A stretch of 64,000 bases of DNA from Malaciobacter marinus (GCF_003544855.1 NZ_CP032101.1:248001-312000); one strand, 5' to 3'. Positions 8,651 through 17,614 are shown, counted from the first letter of the stretch. Notes: generated by a model from the sequence alone, not told the origin. Numbers and translations are program-made.

Positions 8651-9211
8651 TTGAGTAAGAAAGTATTGATATTACATGGATTAAATGGAAGTGATTATCC
8701 ACATTGGCAAGCACATTTAGCTGCTGATTTAATAAAAGAGAACTATATTGTTTCTTTTCCCTCTTTTCCAAATAGAAATAATCCAAGCTTTAGTCAATGG
8801 AAAGAGAGTTTAAAAAAAGAGCTTGAGCATTTTAATCCTCAAATTGTTGTTTGCCATTCATTGGCAAATATCTTATGGTTCCATATTTGTGATGAACTTG
8901 ATATAAAACTTGATAAATTAATGCTAGTTGCTCCTGTTAGAAAAACTTGTGATGTAGAAGAGATAAAAGAGTTTTTTCCTTATAGTGCACCAAAAGATTT
9001 AAAAGCTAAAGAAGTTATTATGGCTGCATCTACTAATGATCCTTATATGAGTTTAGATGAGGCTGTGCAATTACAACAAGAGTTAAATATTGGTATGAAG
9101 ATAATGGAAAATGCAGGACATATAAATGCCCAATCAGGATTTGGAAAACTTGATTGTGCTTTAGATTGGATAAAAAGAGAAGAAGAGTGTGAAGAGTCTA
9201 AAAACTCTTAA
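8651..9211 (+). CDS. RBBP9/YdeN-type alpha/beta serine hydrolase
   Basis: A 186-residue small hydrolase of the RBBP9/YdeN family (DUF1234-like fold). The first strand and oxyanion region read VLILHGLNGSDYPHWQ. The predicted triad is Ser70 in CHSLAN, Asp130 in ASTNDPY and His157 in AGHIN; all three family-typical residues are present, so it should be active. The substrate is unknown; members act on small esters. The TTG start has AAGGA just upstream and sits 9 bp after the DUF1566 gene, within the dxr-tsaD run. Confidence 0.85.
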   Translation: MSKKVLILHGLNGSDYPHWQAHLAADLIKENYIVSFPSFPNRNNPSFSQWKESLKKELEHFNPQIVVCHSLANILWFHICDELDIKLDKLMLVAPVRKTCDVEEIKEFFPYSAPKDLKAKEVIMAASTNDPYMSLDEAVQLQQELNIGMKIMENAGHINAQSGFGKLDCALDWIKREEECEESKNS

Positions 9212-9234
9212 GTTTTATAAAAAGGATAAATTAA

Positions 9235-10224
9235 TTGATTTTAAGTATTGAATCATCATGCGATGATAGCTCAATAGCTATTACAGATATAAAAACAAAA
9301 AAATTAATATTTCATAAAAAGATATCTCAAGAGTTACAACATAGTGTTTATGGTGGAGTTGTTCCTGAATTAGCAGCAAGACTTCATATAGAAGCTTTAC
9401 CAAAAATACTAGAAGAGACAAAAGAGTATTTTAAAGAGTTAAAAGCTATTGCAGTTACAAACTCTCCTGGCTTATCTGTAACATTAATGGAAGGTGTTAC
9501 TATGGCTAAAGCATTAGCAATATCACTAGATATTCCATTAATTGCAGTAAATCATCTAAAAGGACATATTTATTCATTGTTTATTGAAAAAGATGAAATA
9601 CTTCCTTGTACAATACTTTTAGTTTCAGGCGGTCATACACAAATAATTGAAGCTAATTCTTATGAAGATATGAAAATTATTGCAAGTACAATGGATGATA
9701 GTTTTGGAGAGAGTTTTGATAAAGTTGCAAAAATGATGAACTTAGGATATCCTGGAGGACCAATAGTTCAAGAGCTTTCTCAAAAAGGAAATGAAGATAG
9801 ATTTAATCTTCCTATTCCTTTAAGACAAAGTCCTAAAATTGAGTTTAGTTATTCTGGACTTAAAAATGCAGTAAGATTAGAAATAGAAAAAATAGAGGAA
9901 CTATCCTCTCAAGATAAAGCAGATATTTGTGCTTCATTTCAAAAAACAGCAGTTGCACATATAATGCAAAAAATCAAGAAATATTTCAAAACAACAATTC
10001 CAAAAAACTTTGCAATAGTTGGTGGAGCAAGTGCAAATATATATCTAAGAACTCAACTAGAAGATCTTTGTAATAAGCATAATACAAAACTTCATTTAAG
10101 TCAGTTAAAGTATTGTTCTGATAATGCTGCAATGATTGGACGAGTAGCAATTGAGCAATTTGAAAGAAAAGAGTTTGTTTCAATCGATGAAATAGATGTT
10201 CAAACTAGAATTAAGAATATGTAA
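9235..10224 (+). CDS. tsaD: tRNA N6-threonylcarbamoyladenosine transferase TsaD
   Basis: Transfers the threonylcarbamoyl group to A37 of ANN-decoding tRNAs, working with TsaB, TsaE and TsaC. At 329 aa it has the family length. Visible are the ASKHA N-terminal loop [12 protein letters not shown], the metal ligands His107 and His111 in NHLKGH, the phosphate loop [20 protein letters not shown] and the C-terminal [15 protein letters not shown] start follows AAAGGA. It closes the coupled run begun by cdsA, and yciH follows 34 bp later. Confidence 0.97.
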   Translation: MILSIESSCDDSSIAITDIKTKKLIFHKKISQELQHSVYGGVVPELAARLHIEALPKILEETKEYFKELKAIAVTNSPGLSVTLMEGVTMAKALAISLDIPLIAVNHLKGHIYSLFIEKDEILPCTILLVSGGHTQIIEANSYEDMKIIASTMDDSFGESFDKVAKMMNLGYPGGPIVQELSQKGNEDRFNLPIPLRQSPKIEFSYSGLKNAVRLEIEKIEELSSQDKADICASFQKTAVAHIMQKIKKYFKTTIPKNFAIVGGASANIYLRTQLEDLCNKHNTKLHLSQLKYCSDNAAMIGRVAIEQFERKEFVSIDEIDVQTRIKNM

Positions 10225-10258
10225 ACACTTTAAACTTATTAAAGTAAAGGATTAATTA

Positions 10259-10579
10259 ATGATATTTGAAATGGGTGCAAAATTAGAAGGTGATAGTTTT
10301 GATACAAAAAAAGAAGATAAGAAAAAAAATTCTAAGCAGACAATTGAATCAAAAAACAAGCATCAGTTAGTTTTTACTTTTGAAAAAAGAAAAGGTAAGC
10401 CAGTAACATTAGTAGGAAGGTTTTACTTATTAGATAAGGATAAAAAAGAGATACTAAAACTTTTAAAGAAAAAGCTTGCGTGTGGTGGAAGTATCAAAGA
10501 AGAGTGGATAGAGTTACAAGGTGATGTAAAAATTAAAGTTAAAGAGATTTTACAAAAAGAGGGTTGGAAGTTTAAATAA
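10259..10579 (+). CDS. yciH: SUI1/YciH-like translation factor
   Basis: Bacterial homologue of the eIF1/SUI1 fold. E. coli YciH can act on initiation fidelity and is dispensable. A low-complexity Lys-rich N-terminal stretch (about 1-35) precedes the SUI1 domain, in which KLACGGSIKEEWIELQGD matches the CGCGGAVKDGVIEIQGD motif of E. coli YciH. The 106-aa length is normal. The ATG has AAAGG upstream. It ends in a long hairpin terminator shared with the convergent symporter gene. Confidence 0.9.
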   Translation: MIFEMGAKLEGDSFDTKKEDKKKNSKQTIESKNKHQLVFTFEKRKGKPVTLVGRFYLLDKDKKEILKLLKKKLACGGSIKEEWIELQGDVKIKVKEILQKEGWKFK

Positions 10580-10604
10580 TAAGAGGTTCTACCTCTTATT
10601 ATTT
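10574..10604. terminator. Bidirectional terminator
   Basis: A 14-bp perfect stem (arms 10574-10587 and 10591-10604, centre AAGAGGT / ACCTCTT) with a 3-nt loop spans the last codon of yciH and the stop of the symporter gene. A/T-rich flanks on both sides give U-rich tails in either direction, fitting a terminator for convergent genes. Confidence 0.85.
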
Positions 10605-12018
10605 ATTTTACCCAAATAGTTGTATCAATTTTATCTTTTAATTCAGGGTAATATTTAGCTTCAAAAGTAGGCTCTTTACCTTGCTCTCTTTGTTCTAAAT
10701 AATCTTTTGTTAATTTAACAACAGTTCCTGAAAGTAAGGCAATAGCAATTAAGTTGATTGTTGCCATAAGTCCCATTGATGCATCAGCTGCATTAAATAC
10801 AGTTTGTACTTTTTCATAAGATCCCCAAATTACCATTGCAATTGTTGCAAATCTTAAAATAGTAACTCCAAGTTTATTACCAATTCCTAAATAAGTTAAG
10901 GCATTTTCAGCATAAGAGTAGTTTCCTACAATAGAAGTAAATGCAAAAAATAAAATTGCAATAGCAATAAAATAAACACCAGCATCACCAATATGAGTTG
11001 AAAGTGCTAATTGAGTTAATTCAATACCTTTTACTCCAGATTCTGGATCTAATACACCTGCAAGCAAAATCATAACAGCAGTTGCAGTACATATTAATAG
11101 TGTATCAATAAATACACCTAATGCTTGTACAAAACCTTGAGAAGATGGATGGTGTGGTGCTGGTGTAGCTACTGCAGCAATATTTGGTGCAGACCCCATA
11201 CCAGCTTCATTTGAAAACAGTCCTCTTTTTACACCATTTAAAAGTGCAGCTAAAACACCACCTGTTACTCCACCAGCTGCTTCTTCCAATCCAAATGCAC
11301 TTTTTACAATTAATGCAAGAATTCCTGGAACAGCTTCATAATTTATAATCATAGTGAAAATAGCAAGAAGTAAATAAAGAACTGCCATAAAAGGAACAAC
11401 AATTTCAGCAACTTTAGCAATACCTTTAATACCACCAAAAATTACAAGTGCAGTAACTGCTGCAACTGTAAATCCAACATATAATTTTTCAACTCCAAAA
11501 GCAGCACTTACAGCACCTGCAATTGAGTTTGCTTGAACTGCATTAAATACTAAACCAAATGCTAAAATTAAACTAATTGAAAAAATTGCTGCAAGTATTG
11601 GTGATTTTAAACCTTTTGCAATATAAAATGCAGGTCCACCTCTATATTGGTCATTTTTATCTTTGATTTTATAAAGTTGGGCTAAAGTACTTTCTGCATA
11701 AGCAGTTGCCATACCAACTAATGCAACAATCCACATCCAAAAAATTGCTCCAGCTCCACCTAAATAAAGTGCAACTGCAACACCGGCAAGATTACCTGTA
11801 CCAACCCTTGAAGCTAGTGAAATAGTTAAAGCTTGAAATGGAGAAATTCCTGATTCATCAGTTTCATCTTTATCAAATACTGATTTGAACATCTCTTTAA
11901 AGTGCACAAATTGAATAAACTTAAGTTTAATAGTAAAGAATACACCAACGGCTAATAATCCGTAAAGTAAAATGTATCCCCAAAATATGTTATTTAAAAA
12001 GTCTATTATCATATTCAT
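10603..12018 (-). CDS. Alanine/glycine:cation symporter (AGCS family)
   Basis: Inner-membrane secondary transporter of 471 aa with about ten to eleven hydrophobic helices, predicted to take up alanine or glycine with Na+ or H+. Family landmarks are SLASRVGTGNLAGVA near residue 70, RGGPAFYI near 127, and GVKRGLFSNEAGMGSAPN near 265, the AGCS signature. An AAAGGAAAA precedes the ATG. It is monocistronic and divergent from nnrD, and both may use a symmetric promoter region around 12139-12191. Arcobacters use amino acids as carbon sources, which fits, but specificity cannot be read here. Confidence 0.93.
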   Translation of the reverse strand: MNMIIDFLNNIFWGYILLYGLLAVGVFFTIKLKFIQFVHFKEMFKSVFDKDETDESGISPFQALTISLASRVGTGNLAGVAVALYLGGAGAIFWMWIVALVGMATAYAESTLAQLYKIKDKNDQYRGGPAFYIAKGLKSPILAAIFSISLILAFGLVFNAVQANSIAGAVSAAFGVEKLYVGFTVAAVTALVIFGGIKGIAKVAEIVVPFMAVLYLLLAIFTMIINYEAVPGILALIVKSAFGLEEAAGGVTGGVLAALLNGVKRGLFSNEAGMGSAPNIAAVATPAPHHPSSQGFVQALGVFIDTLLICTATAVMILLAGVLDPESGVKGIELTQLALSTHIGDAGVYFIAIAILFFAFTSIVGNYSYAENALTYLGIGNKLGVTILRFATIAMVIWGSYEKVQTVFNAADASMGLMATINLIAIALLSGTVVKLTKDYLEQREQGKEPTFEAKYYPELKDKIDTTIWVK

Positions 12019-12138
12019 ATGTTTTCCTTTTTCTTTTGTATCTATAAGGTTAGTAAAATATAACTTATATGTAATTAATAAACAACAAAAATATATAAAA
12101 TCTAAATTATTTAAGTAATAAAGTTACAAAAAACTTAA

Positions 12139-12191
12139 AAATTTATCTATTATAAATATTTTTGTTTAATTTTTATATAATAGATAAATTT
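12139..12191. promoter_or_regulatory. Palindromic divergent promoter region, AGCS gene / nnrD
   Basis: A 16-bp perfect inverted repeat (arms 12139-12154 and 12176-12191) is separated by 21 bp. Each outward-facing arm begins with TATAAT: on the plus strand at 12176-12181 towards nnrD, on the minus strand at 12154-12149 towards the symporter. The two -10 boxes would therefore share one upstream region. An alternative reading is a hairpin in the nnrD leader, or an operator bound by a dimeric regulator. Confidence 0.55.
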
Positions 12192-12209
12192 ATATTAAAA
12201 AGAGTAATT

Positions 12210-13610
12210 ATGCGAAATATATTTAATGAAGTTGGTTCTTTAGACAAGAAATGTTATGAAAAATTTTCCTTAAATGAAGAGTTACTAATGGAGCATGCAG
12301 CATTAGCTTTAAAGAAAGATATAAAGAAGAATATTAAAGCTTTTGATTCAAGTGTTTTAATAGTTTGTGGAGTTGGAAATAATGGAGCTGATGGAGTAAC
12401 ATTGGCAAGATTATTACAAAATGAATATAAAAATATACATATATATATTCCTTTTGAATTAAAATCACAAATGGCAATACTTCAATATAAAAGATTAAAA
12501 CTTTTAGGTTTAAATTGTATAAAAGATCTAAATAAAGTAAAAAAAGTAGATTGCATCGTAGATTGTCTTTTTGGTAGTGGCTTAAACAAGCCTTTAAATG
12601 AGGAAACAAATACTATAATAGACAAATTAAATGAATTTAATTCATATAAAATTGCTTGCGATATACCAAGTGGAATTGATAATAAAGGAGTAATCAAAAC
12701 TACAGCTTTTAAAGCAAATAAAACTATAACAATGGGAGCTTTGAAGCTTTCACTTTTTACAGATTCTTCAAAAGAGTATATTGGAAAGTTAAAAGTTGCA
12801 AATCTTGGAGTCTCAGATATTATCTATGAAAATGACTCAAATATGTTTTTACTTGAGAAAAAAGATTTAAAGCTTCCTTTTAGAGATACTAAAAATTCGC
12901 ATAAAGGAAGTTTTGGTCATGCTTGCGTAGTTGTTGGTTGCAAAAAAGGTGCAGGAGTTATTGCAAGTAGTGCAGCTTTTAATTTTGGTGCAGGACTTGT
13001 AACAGCTATTGTTCATGAAGAGTTACAACTTCCATATTACATTATGCAAAGTCATAAGTTACCTTCAAATGTAACAGCTATTGCTCTTGGAATGGGACTG
13101 GGACTATATGATAAAAATGAACTAAAACAGATATTAAATACTAATGTGGCAAAAGTTATTGATGCTGATTTATTTTATGAAGAGTTACTCCTTGATTATT
13201 TAAATCAAGAGATTATTTTAACGCCACATCCAAAAGAGTTTTGCTCTTTATTAAGTTTAGCAAAGCTTGCAGATATTGATATTGATACTTTACAAAATAA
13301 TAGGTTTGAATATGTAAAGATGTTTTGTAAGAAATATCCTAAAGTAACATTATTATTAAAAGGTGCAAATGTTATAATTTGTCAAAATGATAAACTATAT
13401 GTAAACACATTAGGAACATCAGTTTTAAGTAAAGGTGGAAGTGGAGATGTATTAAGTGGATTAATTGTAGCTTTACTTGCTCAAGGATATAACTATTTGC
13501 AAAGTGCAATAAATGCATCCTTAGCACATACTTTAGTAGCAAAAAAATTTCAAGGCAATAATTATGCTTTAACCCCAAAAGATTTAATAAAAGGAATAAA
13601 AAGTTTATGA
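12210..13610 (+). CDS. nnrD: Bifunctional NAD(P)H-hydrate epimerase/dehydratase
   Basis: Repairs damaged NAD(P)H hydrates: the N-terminal YjeF_N half (about 1-205) epimerises them and the C-terminal carbohydrate-kinase-like half (about 225-466) dehydrates them using ADP. Visible are VCGVGNNGADG in the first domain, GSFGHACVVVG at the start of the second, LTPHPKEF, and the catalytic KGGSGDVLSGLI. I chose ATG 12210 (AGAG upstream, product starting MRNIFNEV); the frame is open to 12162, but the extra 16 residues would lie over the promoter palindrome. It overlaps cutA by 4 bp (ATGA). Confidence 0.95.
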   Translation: MRNIFNEVGSLDKKCYEKFSLNEELLMEHAALALKKDIKKNIKAFDSSVLIVCGVGNNGADGVTLARLLQNEYKNIHIYIPFELKSQMAILQYKRLKLLGLNCIKDLNKVKKVDCIVDCLFGSGLNKPLNEETNTIIDKLNEFNSYKIACDIPSGIDNKGVIKTTAFKANKTITMGALKLSLFTDSSKEYIGKLKVANLGVSDIIYENDSNMFLLEKKDLKLPFRDTKNSHKGSFGHACVVVGCKKGAGVIASSAAFNFGAGLVTAIVHEELQLPYYIMQSHKLPSNVTAIALGMGLGLYDKNELKQILNTNVAKVIDADLFYEELLLDYLNQEIILTPHPKEFCSLLSLAKLADIDIDTLQNNRFEYVKMFCKKYPKVTLLLKGANVIICQNDKLYVNTLGTSVLSKGGSGDVLSGLIVALLAQGYNYLQSAINASLAHTLVAKKFQGNNYALTPKDLIKGIKSL

Positions 13611-13915
13611 AACCTATATTAGTACAAACTACAACAAATAGTATAAAAGAGGCAAAAAAGATTTCAAAAATATTGTTAGAAAAAAAACTCGTAGCTTGTG
13701 TTCAAGTGTCAAAAATAGACTCTTTTTATGTATGGAAAGATGATTTTTGTGAGGATGAAGAGTTTCTTATAAGTATCAAAACTAAAAAAGAAAACTTCGA
13801 AAAAATTGAAAGGAAGATTAAAGAATTACATAGCTATGATGTGCCCGAAATTATAAGCTTTAAAATTGATAATTTAAGTAAAGAGTATAAAAAGTTTATA
13901 TGTCAAAGTTGTTAG
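13607..13915 (+). CDS. cutA: CutA1-like protein
   Basis: Small trimeric protein, historically linked to divalent-cation tolerance; its true role is unsettled. The 102-aa product has the CutA pattern: ILVQTTTNS at the N-terminus, KKLVACVQ, SFYVWKDD, LISIKTK, and the closing HSYDVPEII. Its ATG overlaps the nnrD stop (ATGA), and thiG follows 31 bp later, so nnrD-cutA-thiG is probably one transcript. Confidence 0.92.
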   Translation: MKPILVQTTTNSIKEAKKISKILLEKKLVACVQVSKIDSFYVWKDDFCEDEEFLISIKTKKENFEKIERKIKELHSYDVPEIISFKIDNLSKEYKKFICQSC

Positions 13916-13946
13916 AATAAATATATTGTAAAGGAAAAAACAAAAA

Positions 13947-14726
13947 ATGAGCGATATTTTAAAAATAGGTAAATATGAATTTAATAGTAGATTAATTGTA
14001 GGTTCTGGAAAATATGATAGTTTCCAAACAACAAAAGATGCAACATTAGCAAGTGGTAGTGAACTTATTACTGTTGCAATTAGAAGAGTAAATATTACAA
14101 ATCCAAATGAAGAGAATTTATTAGATTATTTTAAAGATACAAATGTTCAGTTATTACCAAATAGTGCAGGGTGTTTTACAGCAGAAGAAGCAATTACTAC
14201 ATTTAGACTTATGAGAGAAGCTACAGGAATTGATTTAATAAAATTAGAAGTTATAGGTGATGCTGATAAAACTTTATATCCTGATGTAATTGATACAATA
14301 AAAGCTTGCGAAGTTCTTAAAAAAGATGGTTTCACAGTTATGGCATATACAAATGATGATCCAATTATTGCTAAAAGATTAGAAGATGCAGGTGCAGATG
14401 CAATTATGCCATTAGCAGCTCCTATTGGTTCTGGACTTGGAATTCAAAATAGATATAATGTTGCATTTATAAAAGATGCAGTAAAAGTTCCTGTTATTGT
14501 TGATGCTGGAGTAGGTTGTGCAAGTGATGCCGCAATTGCAATGGAATTAGGTGCTCAAGCTGTATTAACAAATACTGCAATTGCACAAGCAAAAGATCCT
14601 TTGAAAATGGCAGAGGCTATGAAGCATGCAGTTATTGCAGGAAGAATGAGTTATGAAGCAGGAAGAATTCCTAAAAAACCATATGCAACTGCAAGTTCTC
14701 CTATTGATGGATTAATTCAATTTTAA
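13947..14726 (+). CDS. thiG: Thiazole synthase ThiG
   Basis: Forms the thiazole phosphate moiety of thiamine from DXP, the ThiS thiocarboxylate and dehydroglycine. The 259-aa TIM barrel shows [16 protein letters not shown], the Schiff-base Lys99 in [17 protein letters not shown] and [11 protein letters not shown]. An AAGGAAA precedes the ATG. thiS, thiF and thiH are not adjacent, so they must lie elsewhere if the pathway is complete. A hairpin terminator follows. DXP for this enzyme comes from dxs at 49633. Confidence 0.97.
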   Translation: MSDILKIGKYEFNSRLIVGSGKYDSFQTTKDATLASGSELITVAIRRVNITNPNEENLLDYFKDTNVQLLPNSAGCFTAEEAITTFRLMREATGIDLIKLEVIGDADKTLYPDVIDTIKACEVLKKDGFTVMAYTNDDPIIAKRLEDAGADAIMPLAAPIGSGLGIQNRYNVAFIKDAVKVPVIVDAGVGCASDAAIAMELGAQAVLTNTAIAQAKDPLKMAEAMKHAVIAGRMSYEAGRIPKKPYATASSPIDGLIQF

Positions 14727-14735
14727 ATAATTTTT

Positions 14736-14763
14736 TGGACTTCTTTAAAAAAGAAGTCCATTT
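14736..14763 (+). terminator. Terminator after thiG
   Basis: An 11-bp perfect stem (arms 14736-14746 and 14750-14760, TGGACTTCTTT) with an AAA loop and a short T-tail lies 9 bp after the thiG stop. It overlaps the stop codon of the convergent azlD; on the minus strand it is followed by A rather than T, so it mainly serves thiG. Confidence 0.75.
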
Positions 14764-15050
14764 CTATATAAAGCAACAATAAATACAGCACTGCTCATAG
14801 ATAATAAAACACTTTTTGTTTTATACATGATAAAAATAGTAATAAATCCTGCAAAAATACCAATTATCCCAATTTTTATTATAGAAGGAACAATTAAAGC
14901 AATTAGAAGTGTCGCAGGAATAGACTCTAAAAAAATATCAATATTTTTAAATTTTTTTAGTTTATTAGATAAAAGTAACCCTGAAACTCTTAAAGTGTAA
15001 GTACCTATCGCAACAAAGAATATAATAGTTAAAATATCATAACTACTCAT
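14745..15050 (-). CDS. azlD: AzlD-family membrane protein
   Basis: Small subunit of the AzlCD exporter; in Bacillus subtilis AzlCD exports branched-chain amino acid analogues. The 101-aa product has four hydrophobic helices, with TYTLRVSGLLLS near residue 18 and ESIPATLLIALIVPSI near 42, both typical of AzlD. It starts inside the last codons of azlC (8-bp overlap), the usual arrangement. Regulator, AzlC and AzlD run in that order on the minus strand. Confidence 0.9.
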   Translation of the reverse strand: MSSYDILTIIFFVAIGTYTLRVSGLLLSNKLKKFKNIDIFLESIPATLLIALIVPSIIKIGIIGIFAGFITIFIMYKTKSVLLSMSSAVFIVALYRNGLLF

Positions 15051-15723
15051 TACAGCTTCTTTTATTTAAATATACATATAAAAAAGAGCCAGATAATGCA
15101 GAGATTATTATATATGACATATTTGGTATGATTTTTTCAAAAATAACTGCAATAAATGCAGTGAATAAATAAATAACTAAATCATTTTTTGTTTTATACA
15201 TACTTGTTATTATTGCAGTAAATAGTGCTAAAAATGCAAAATCTAAACCAAATAATTTTGGATTTGAAATAAACTCACCAAAATAGTATCCACTTAAAGT
15301 TCCAAGAAACCATACTATAAATATACATAATCCTCCTCCCAATAGGAAATATACACTTAAGTTTTCATCTTTTTTACTCATGGTTATTGCCCATGATTCA
15401 TCAGTGACAAAGTGCATAATAAAAGCTTTTTTTTTCAAACTACTATTTCTAAAAAATTCATTTAATGATGCTCCTATTAAAAAGTACCTAAGATTAATAA
15501 GTAAAGCACTCCATATAATAATAGAAATATTTATAGGATTACTTAACATATCAACAATTAAAAATTGTGCAGATCCAGCAAAAATGAAAATATTCATTAA
15601 AGCTAACTGTAAAAAACTAATACCTTTTGAAGTACATATAATTCCAAGTACTGCACCATATGTAAAAACACTTACGCTAATTGGCAAATTTGCCATAAAT
15701 CCATTTTTTATTTCATTTTTCAT
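15043..15723 (-). CDS. azlC: AzlC-family amino-acid exporter
   Basis: Large subunit of an AzlCD-type exporter (226 aa, about five to seven membrane segments). Family features are the N-terminal PISVSVFTYGAVLGIICTSKG, FAGSAQFLIVDML, and MHFVTDESWAI in the middle. The substrate class is inferred from B. subtilis AzlCD and E. coli YgaZH, which export branched-chain amino acids. It lies 46 bp downstream of an AraC-type regulator on the same strand, so the regulator probably senses the exported compound. Confidence 0.92.
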   Translation of the reverse strand: MKNEIKNGFMANLPISVSVFTYGAVLGIICTSKGISFLQLALMNIFIFAGSAQFLIVDMLSNPINISIIIWSALLINLRYFLIGASLNEFFRNSSLKKKAFIMHFVTDESWAITMSKKDENLSVYFLLGGGLCIFIVWFLGTLSGYYFGEFISNPKLFGLDFAFLALFTAIITSMYKTKNDLVIYLFTAFIAVIFEKIIPNMSYIIISALSGSFLYVYLNKRSCNE

Positions 15724-15769
15724 ACTGTAAGATTAGCAAAATAGAATATTTTTGTATTGTATGAGCTTG

Positions 15770-16600
15770 CTAATTAAAAAATTTTTTGTATTCTCCTGGC
15801 GTTAAACCAGTGATTGCTTTAAATCTTTTGTTTAAATGACTTTGATCATTGAACCCACACATATATGCTGTATCAATAAGACTAATGCCTTTTTGTAAAA
15901 ACTGTTTAGCTTTTTCAATTCTTATTAGCATCAAATACGCATGAACTGATACAAAGGTATGCTTTTTAAAAAGCCTAATAAAATGGTACTTAGATATTCC
16001 AAACTCTTTTGATATATCATCTAAGGATATTTGCATGTAAAAGTTATCATGTAGATAATCTTTCACTTTTTGTATTAATAAATGGTTAGATGGTAACTCA
16101 ATTAAGTTAATTGCTTTAGAATTTATTTGTAAAATAGAATTTATAATACCAATTAGTTCACACTCCCATGTAAGTGTATTAATATAAGGAATATTGTCAT
16201 GATTAATTAAAAAAGATAATCTATTGTAGATGTGTTCATTATTAAAGTGAAAATCACGAAAAGATAATTGTTTTTTAGAAAAATTATATTTAAGTATTTC
16301 ATTAATAGTTTCAGGCTTTAAATATAATGAACGATGTTTATACTCATTATTATTTGCAATAGCACAAGCATGCACTTCATCTGGATTTATTGTGATTATT
16401 GAAGATTTGTCAAATTTATGATTAAAACCTTTTAAAAAAGCATTCATATGACCTTTTTCAATAAGACTAATTGTATACTCTTCATGTACATGTTTATCAT
16501 AATTGAAATTATTAAAATGACCTTCATATATAATAATATCTTTGTTAAGTTTTGGTTTTGAGAATTTTATGTTGTGAACTATTTTATTTGACTTTTTCAT
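15770..16600 (-). CDS. AraC-family transcriptional regulator
   Basis: A 276-aa regulator: an N-terminal cupin-type ligand domain (about 25-160) with HVHEEYTISLIEKG and NPDEVHA, and a C-terminal double helix-turn-helix (about 175-275) with ISLDDISKEFGISKYHFIRLFKK and GFNDQSHLNKRFKAITGLTPGEYKK. It precedes azlC by 46 bp on the same strand, as commonly seen for regulators of AzlCD exporters, so it probably controls that pair. Unusually, a TATAAT (minus strand, 16614-16609) ends only 8 bp before the ATG and no ribosome binding site is visible, suggesting a leaderless mRNA or a later start. Confidence 0.9.
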   Translation of the reverse strand: MKKSNKIVHNIKFSKPKLNKDIIIYEGHFNNFNYDKHVHEEYTISLIEKGHMNAFLKGFNHKFDKSSIITINPDEVHACAIANNNEYKHRSLYLKPETINEILKYNFSKKQLSFRDFHFNNEHIYNRLSFLINHDNIPYINTLTWECELIGIINSILQINSKAINLIELPSNHLLIQKVKDYLHDNFYMQISLDDISKEFGISKYHFIRLFKKHTFVSVHAYLMLIRIEKAKQFLQKGISLIDTAYMCGFNDQSHLNKRFKAITGLTPGEYKKFFN

Positions 16601-16708
16601 AATAATAAATTATATCAGGAAAAATTAAAATAGTATTGTATAAAATTGCTGTTATAACAAGGTAAAATTACAAATTTCAAAAAAAAATGATTTTTTTAAA
16701 AAAAGCCC

Positions 16709-16737
16709 TTGACAAATAAAAAAAAATATAATATAAT
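16709..16737 (+). promoter_or_regulatory. Consensus promoter of the tRNA cluster
   Basis: TTGACA (16709-16714), 17 bp, TATAAT (16732-16737), followed by TCCGTCC. This is a perfect sigma-70 consensus 44 bp upstream of tRNA-Pro, with the same discriminator as the rrn promoter at 17498. Confidence 0.93.
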
Positions 16738-16780
16738 TCCGTCCACTTTTTGAGAGAAACAACTTAAAAAGAAAACTTGT

Positions 16781-16858
16781 CGGGGCGTAGCGCAGTCTGG
16801 TTAGCGCACCTGGTTTGGGACCAGGGGGCCGGAGGTTCGAATCCTCTCGCCCCGACCA
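16781..16858 (+). tRNA. tRNA-Pro (TGG)
   Basis: Full cloverleaf with CCA encoded: acceptor CGGGGCG / CGCCCCG, anticodon stem CCTGG / CCAGG, anticodon TGG at 16816-16818, T-loop TTCGAAT. First gene of the Pro-His-Arg-Leu transcript. Confidence 0.97.
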
Positions 16859-16874
16859 TCTTAGATTTTTTTAT

Positions 16875-16952
16875 GGTAGGTATAGCTCAGTTGGTTAGAG
16901 CATCGGGTTGTGGTTCCGAGGGCCGTGGGTTCAAATCCCATTACTTACCCCA
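16875..16952 (+). tRNA. tRNA-His (GTG)
   Basis: Eight-pair acceptor typical of tRNA-His: the extra G-1 (16875) faces C73 (16949). Anticodon GTG at 16910-16912, T-loop TTCAAAT, CCA encoded at 16950-16952. Second gene of the cluster. Confidence 0.96.
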
Positions 16953-16966
16953 TTTATTATATTAAT

Positions 16967-17043
<77 letters not shown>

Positions 17044-17047
17044 CTTT

Positions 17048-17132
17048 GCGGATGTGGTGAAATTGGTAGACACGCCAGACTTAGGATCTGGTGCCTCACG
17101 GTGTGGAGGTTCGAGTCCTCTCATCCGCACCA
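17048..17132 (+). tRNA. tRNA-Leu (TAG)
   Basis: 85-nt class II tRNA with long variable arm, acceptor GCGGATG / CATCCGC, anticodon TAG at 17082-17084, CCA encoded. Last gene before the strong terminator of the cluster. Confidence 0.96.
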
Positions 17133-17135
17133 TAT

Positions 17136-17184
17136 AAGCCTTATATAAATGATTTCCTTATCATTTGTGTAAGGCTTTTTTTCT
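17136..17184 (+). terminator. Strong terminator of the tRNA cluster
   Basis: A 17-bp stem (arms 17136-17152 and 17161-17177, two G-T pairs, outer part AAGCCTT / AAGGCTT), an 8-nt loop and a following T-run. It should end the Pro-His-Arg-Leu transcript, yet a second tRNA-Arg begins about 10 bp beyond it. Confidence 0.9.
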
Positions 17185-17187
17185 TTC

Positions 17188-17273
<86 letters not shown>

Positions 17274-17497
17274 CTAATAATCAGTTTATATAAATTTGAA
17301 TATATTATGACTTCATCAAATGAAGTCTGAATCACAAAAATAATAATATAATAACTTATATTTATCTTTAGCACTAAATAAATCACTTACAATAACATTA
17401 TTAATTCACTCAATAATAATAAACCCCATAAAATATAGAGAAAGCAAAAAATATAGGTAAAACCTCAAAAATTTAAGCCAAAATTAAGACTAAACCC

Positions 17498-17526
17498 TTG
17501 ACAAAGGGAAAGAATTTGTCTATAAT
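17498..17526 (+). promoter_or_regulatory. rrn operon promoter
   Basis: TTGACA (17498-17503), 17 bp, TATAAT (17521-17526), then TCCCGTCC: a perfect consensus promoter with a GC-rich discriminator, about 230 bp upstream of the 16S gene. Such discriminators often confer stringent control; DksA is encoded at 25717. Confidence 0.95.
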
Positions 17527-17582
17527 TCCCGTCCAAATTCGCTGAGGCAAACAAGAGATTGAGAGCTGAAGAAGGGATTGAG

Positions 17583-17592
17583 TTCTTTAACA
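17583..17592 (+). promoter_or_regulatory. boxA-like antitermination element
   Basis: TTCTTTAACA in the rrn leader closely matches the E. coli boxA core TGCTCTTTAACA, the NusB/NusE binding site that protects rRNA transcripts from Rho. Position in the leader fits. Confidence 0.7.
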
Positions 17593-17614
17593 CAAAGTAA
17601 GTTTGTAAGAGAAG

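Noticed and set aside
12162-12209. Upstream extension of nnrD
   Set aside because: It would translate through the -10 box and palindrome; the family start fits ATG 12210.
16777-16965. 62-codon frame across tRNA-Pro and tRNA-His
   Set aside because: It is made of tRNA sequence; both cloverleaves are complete.
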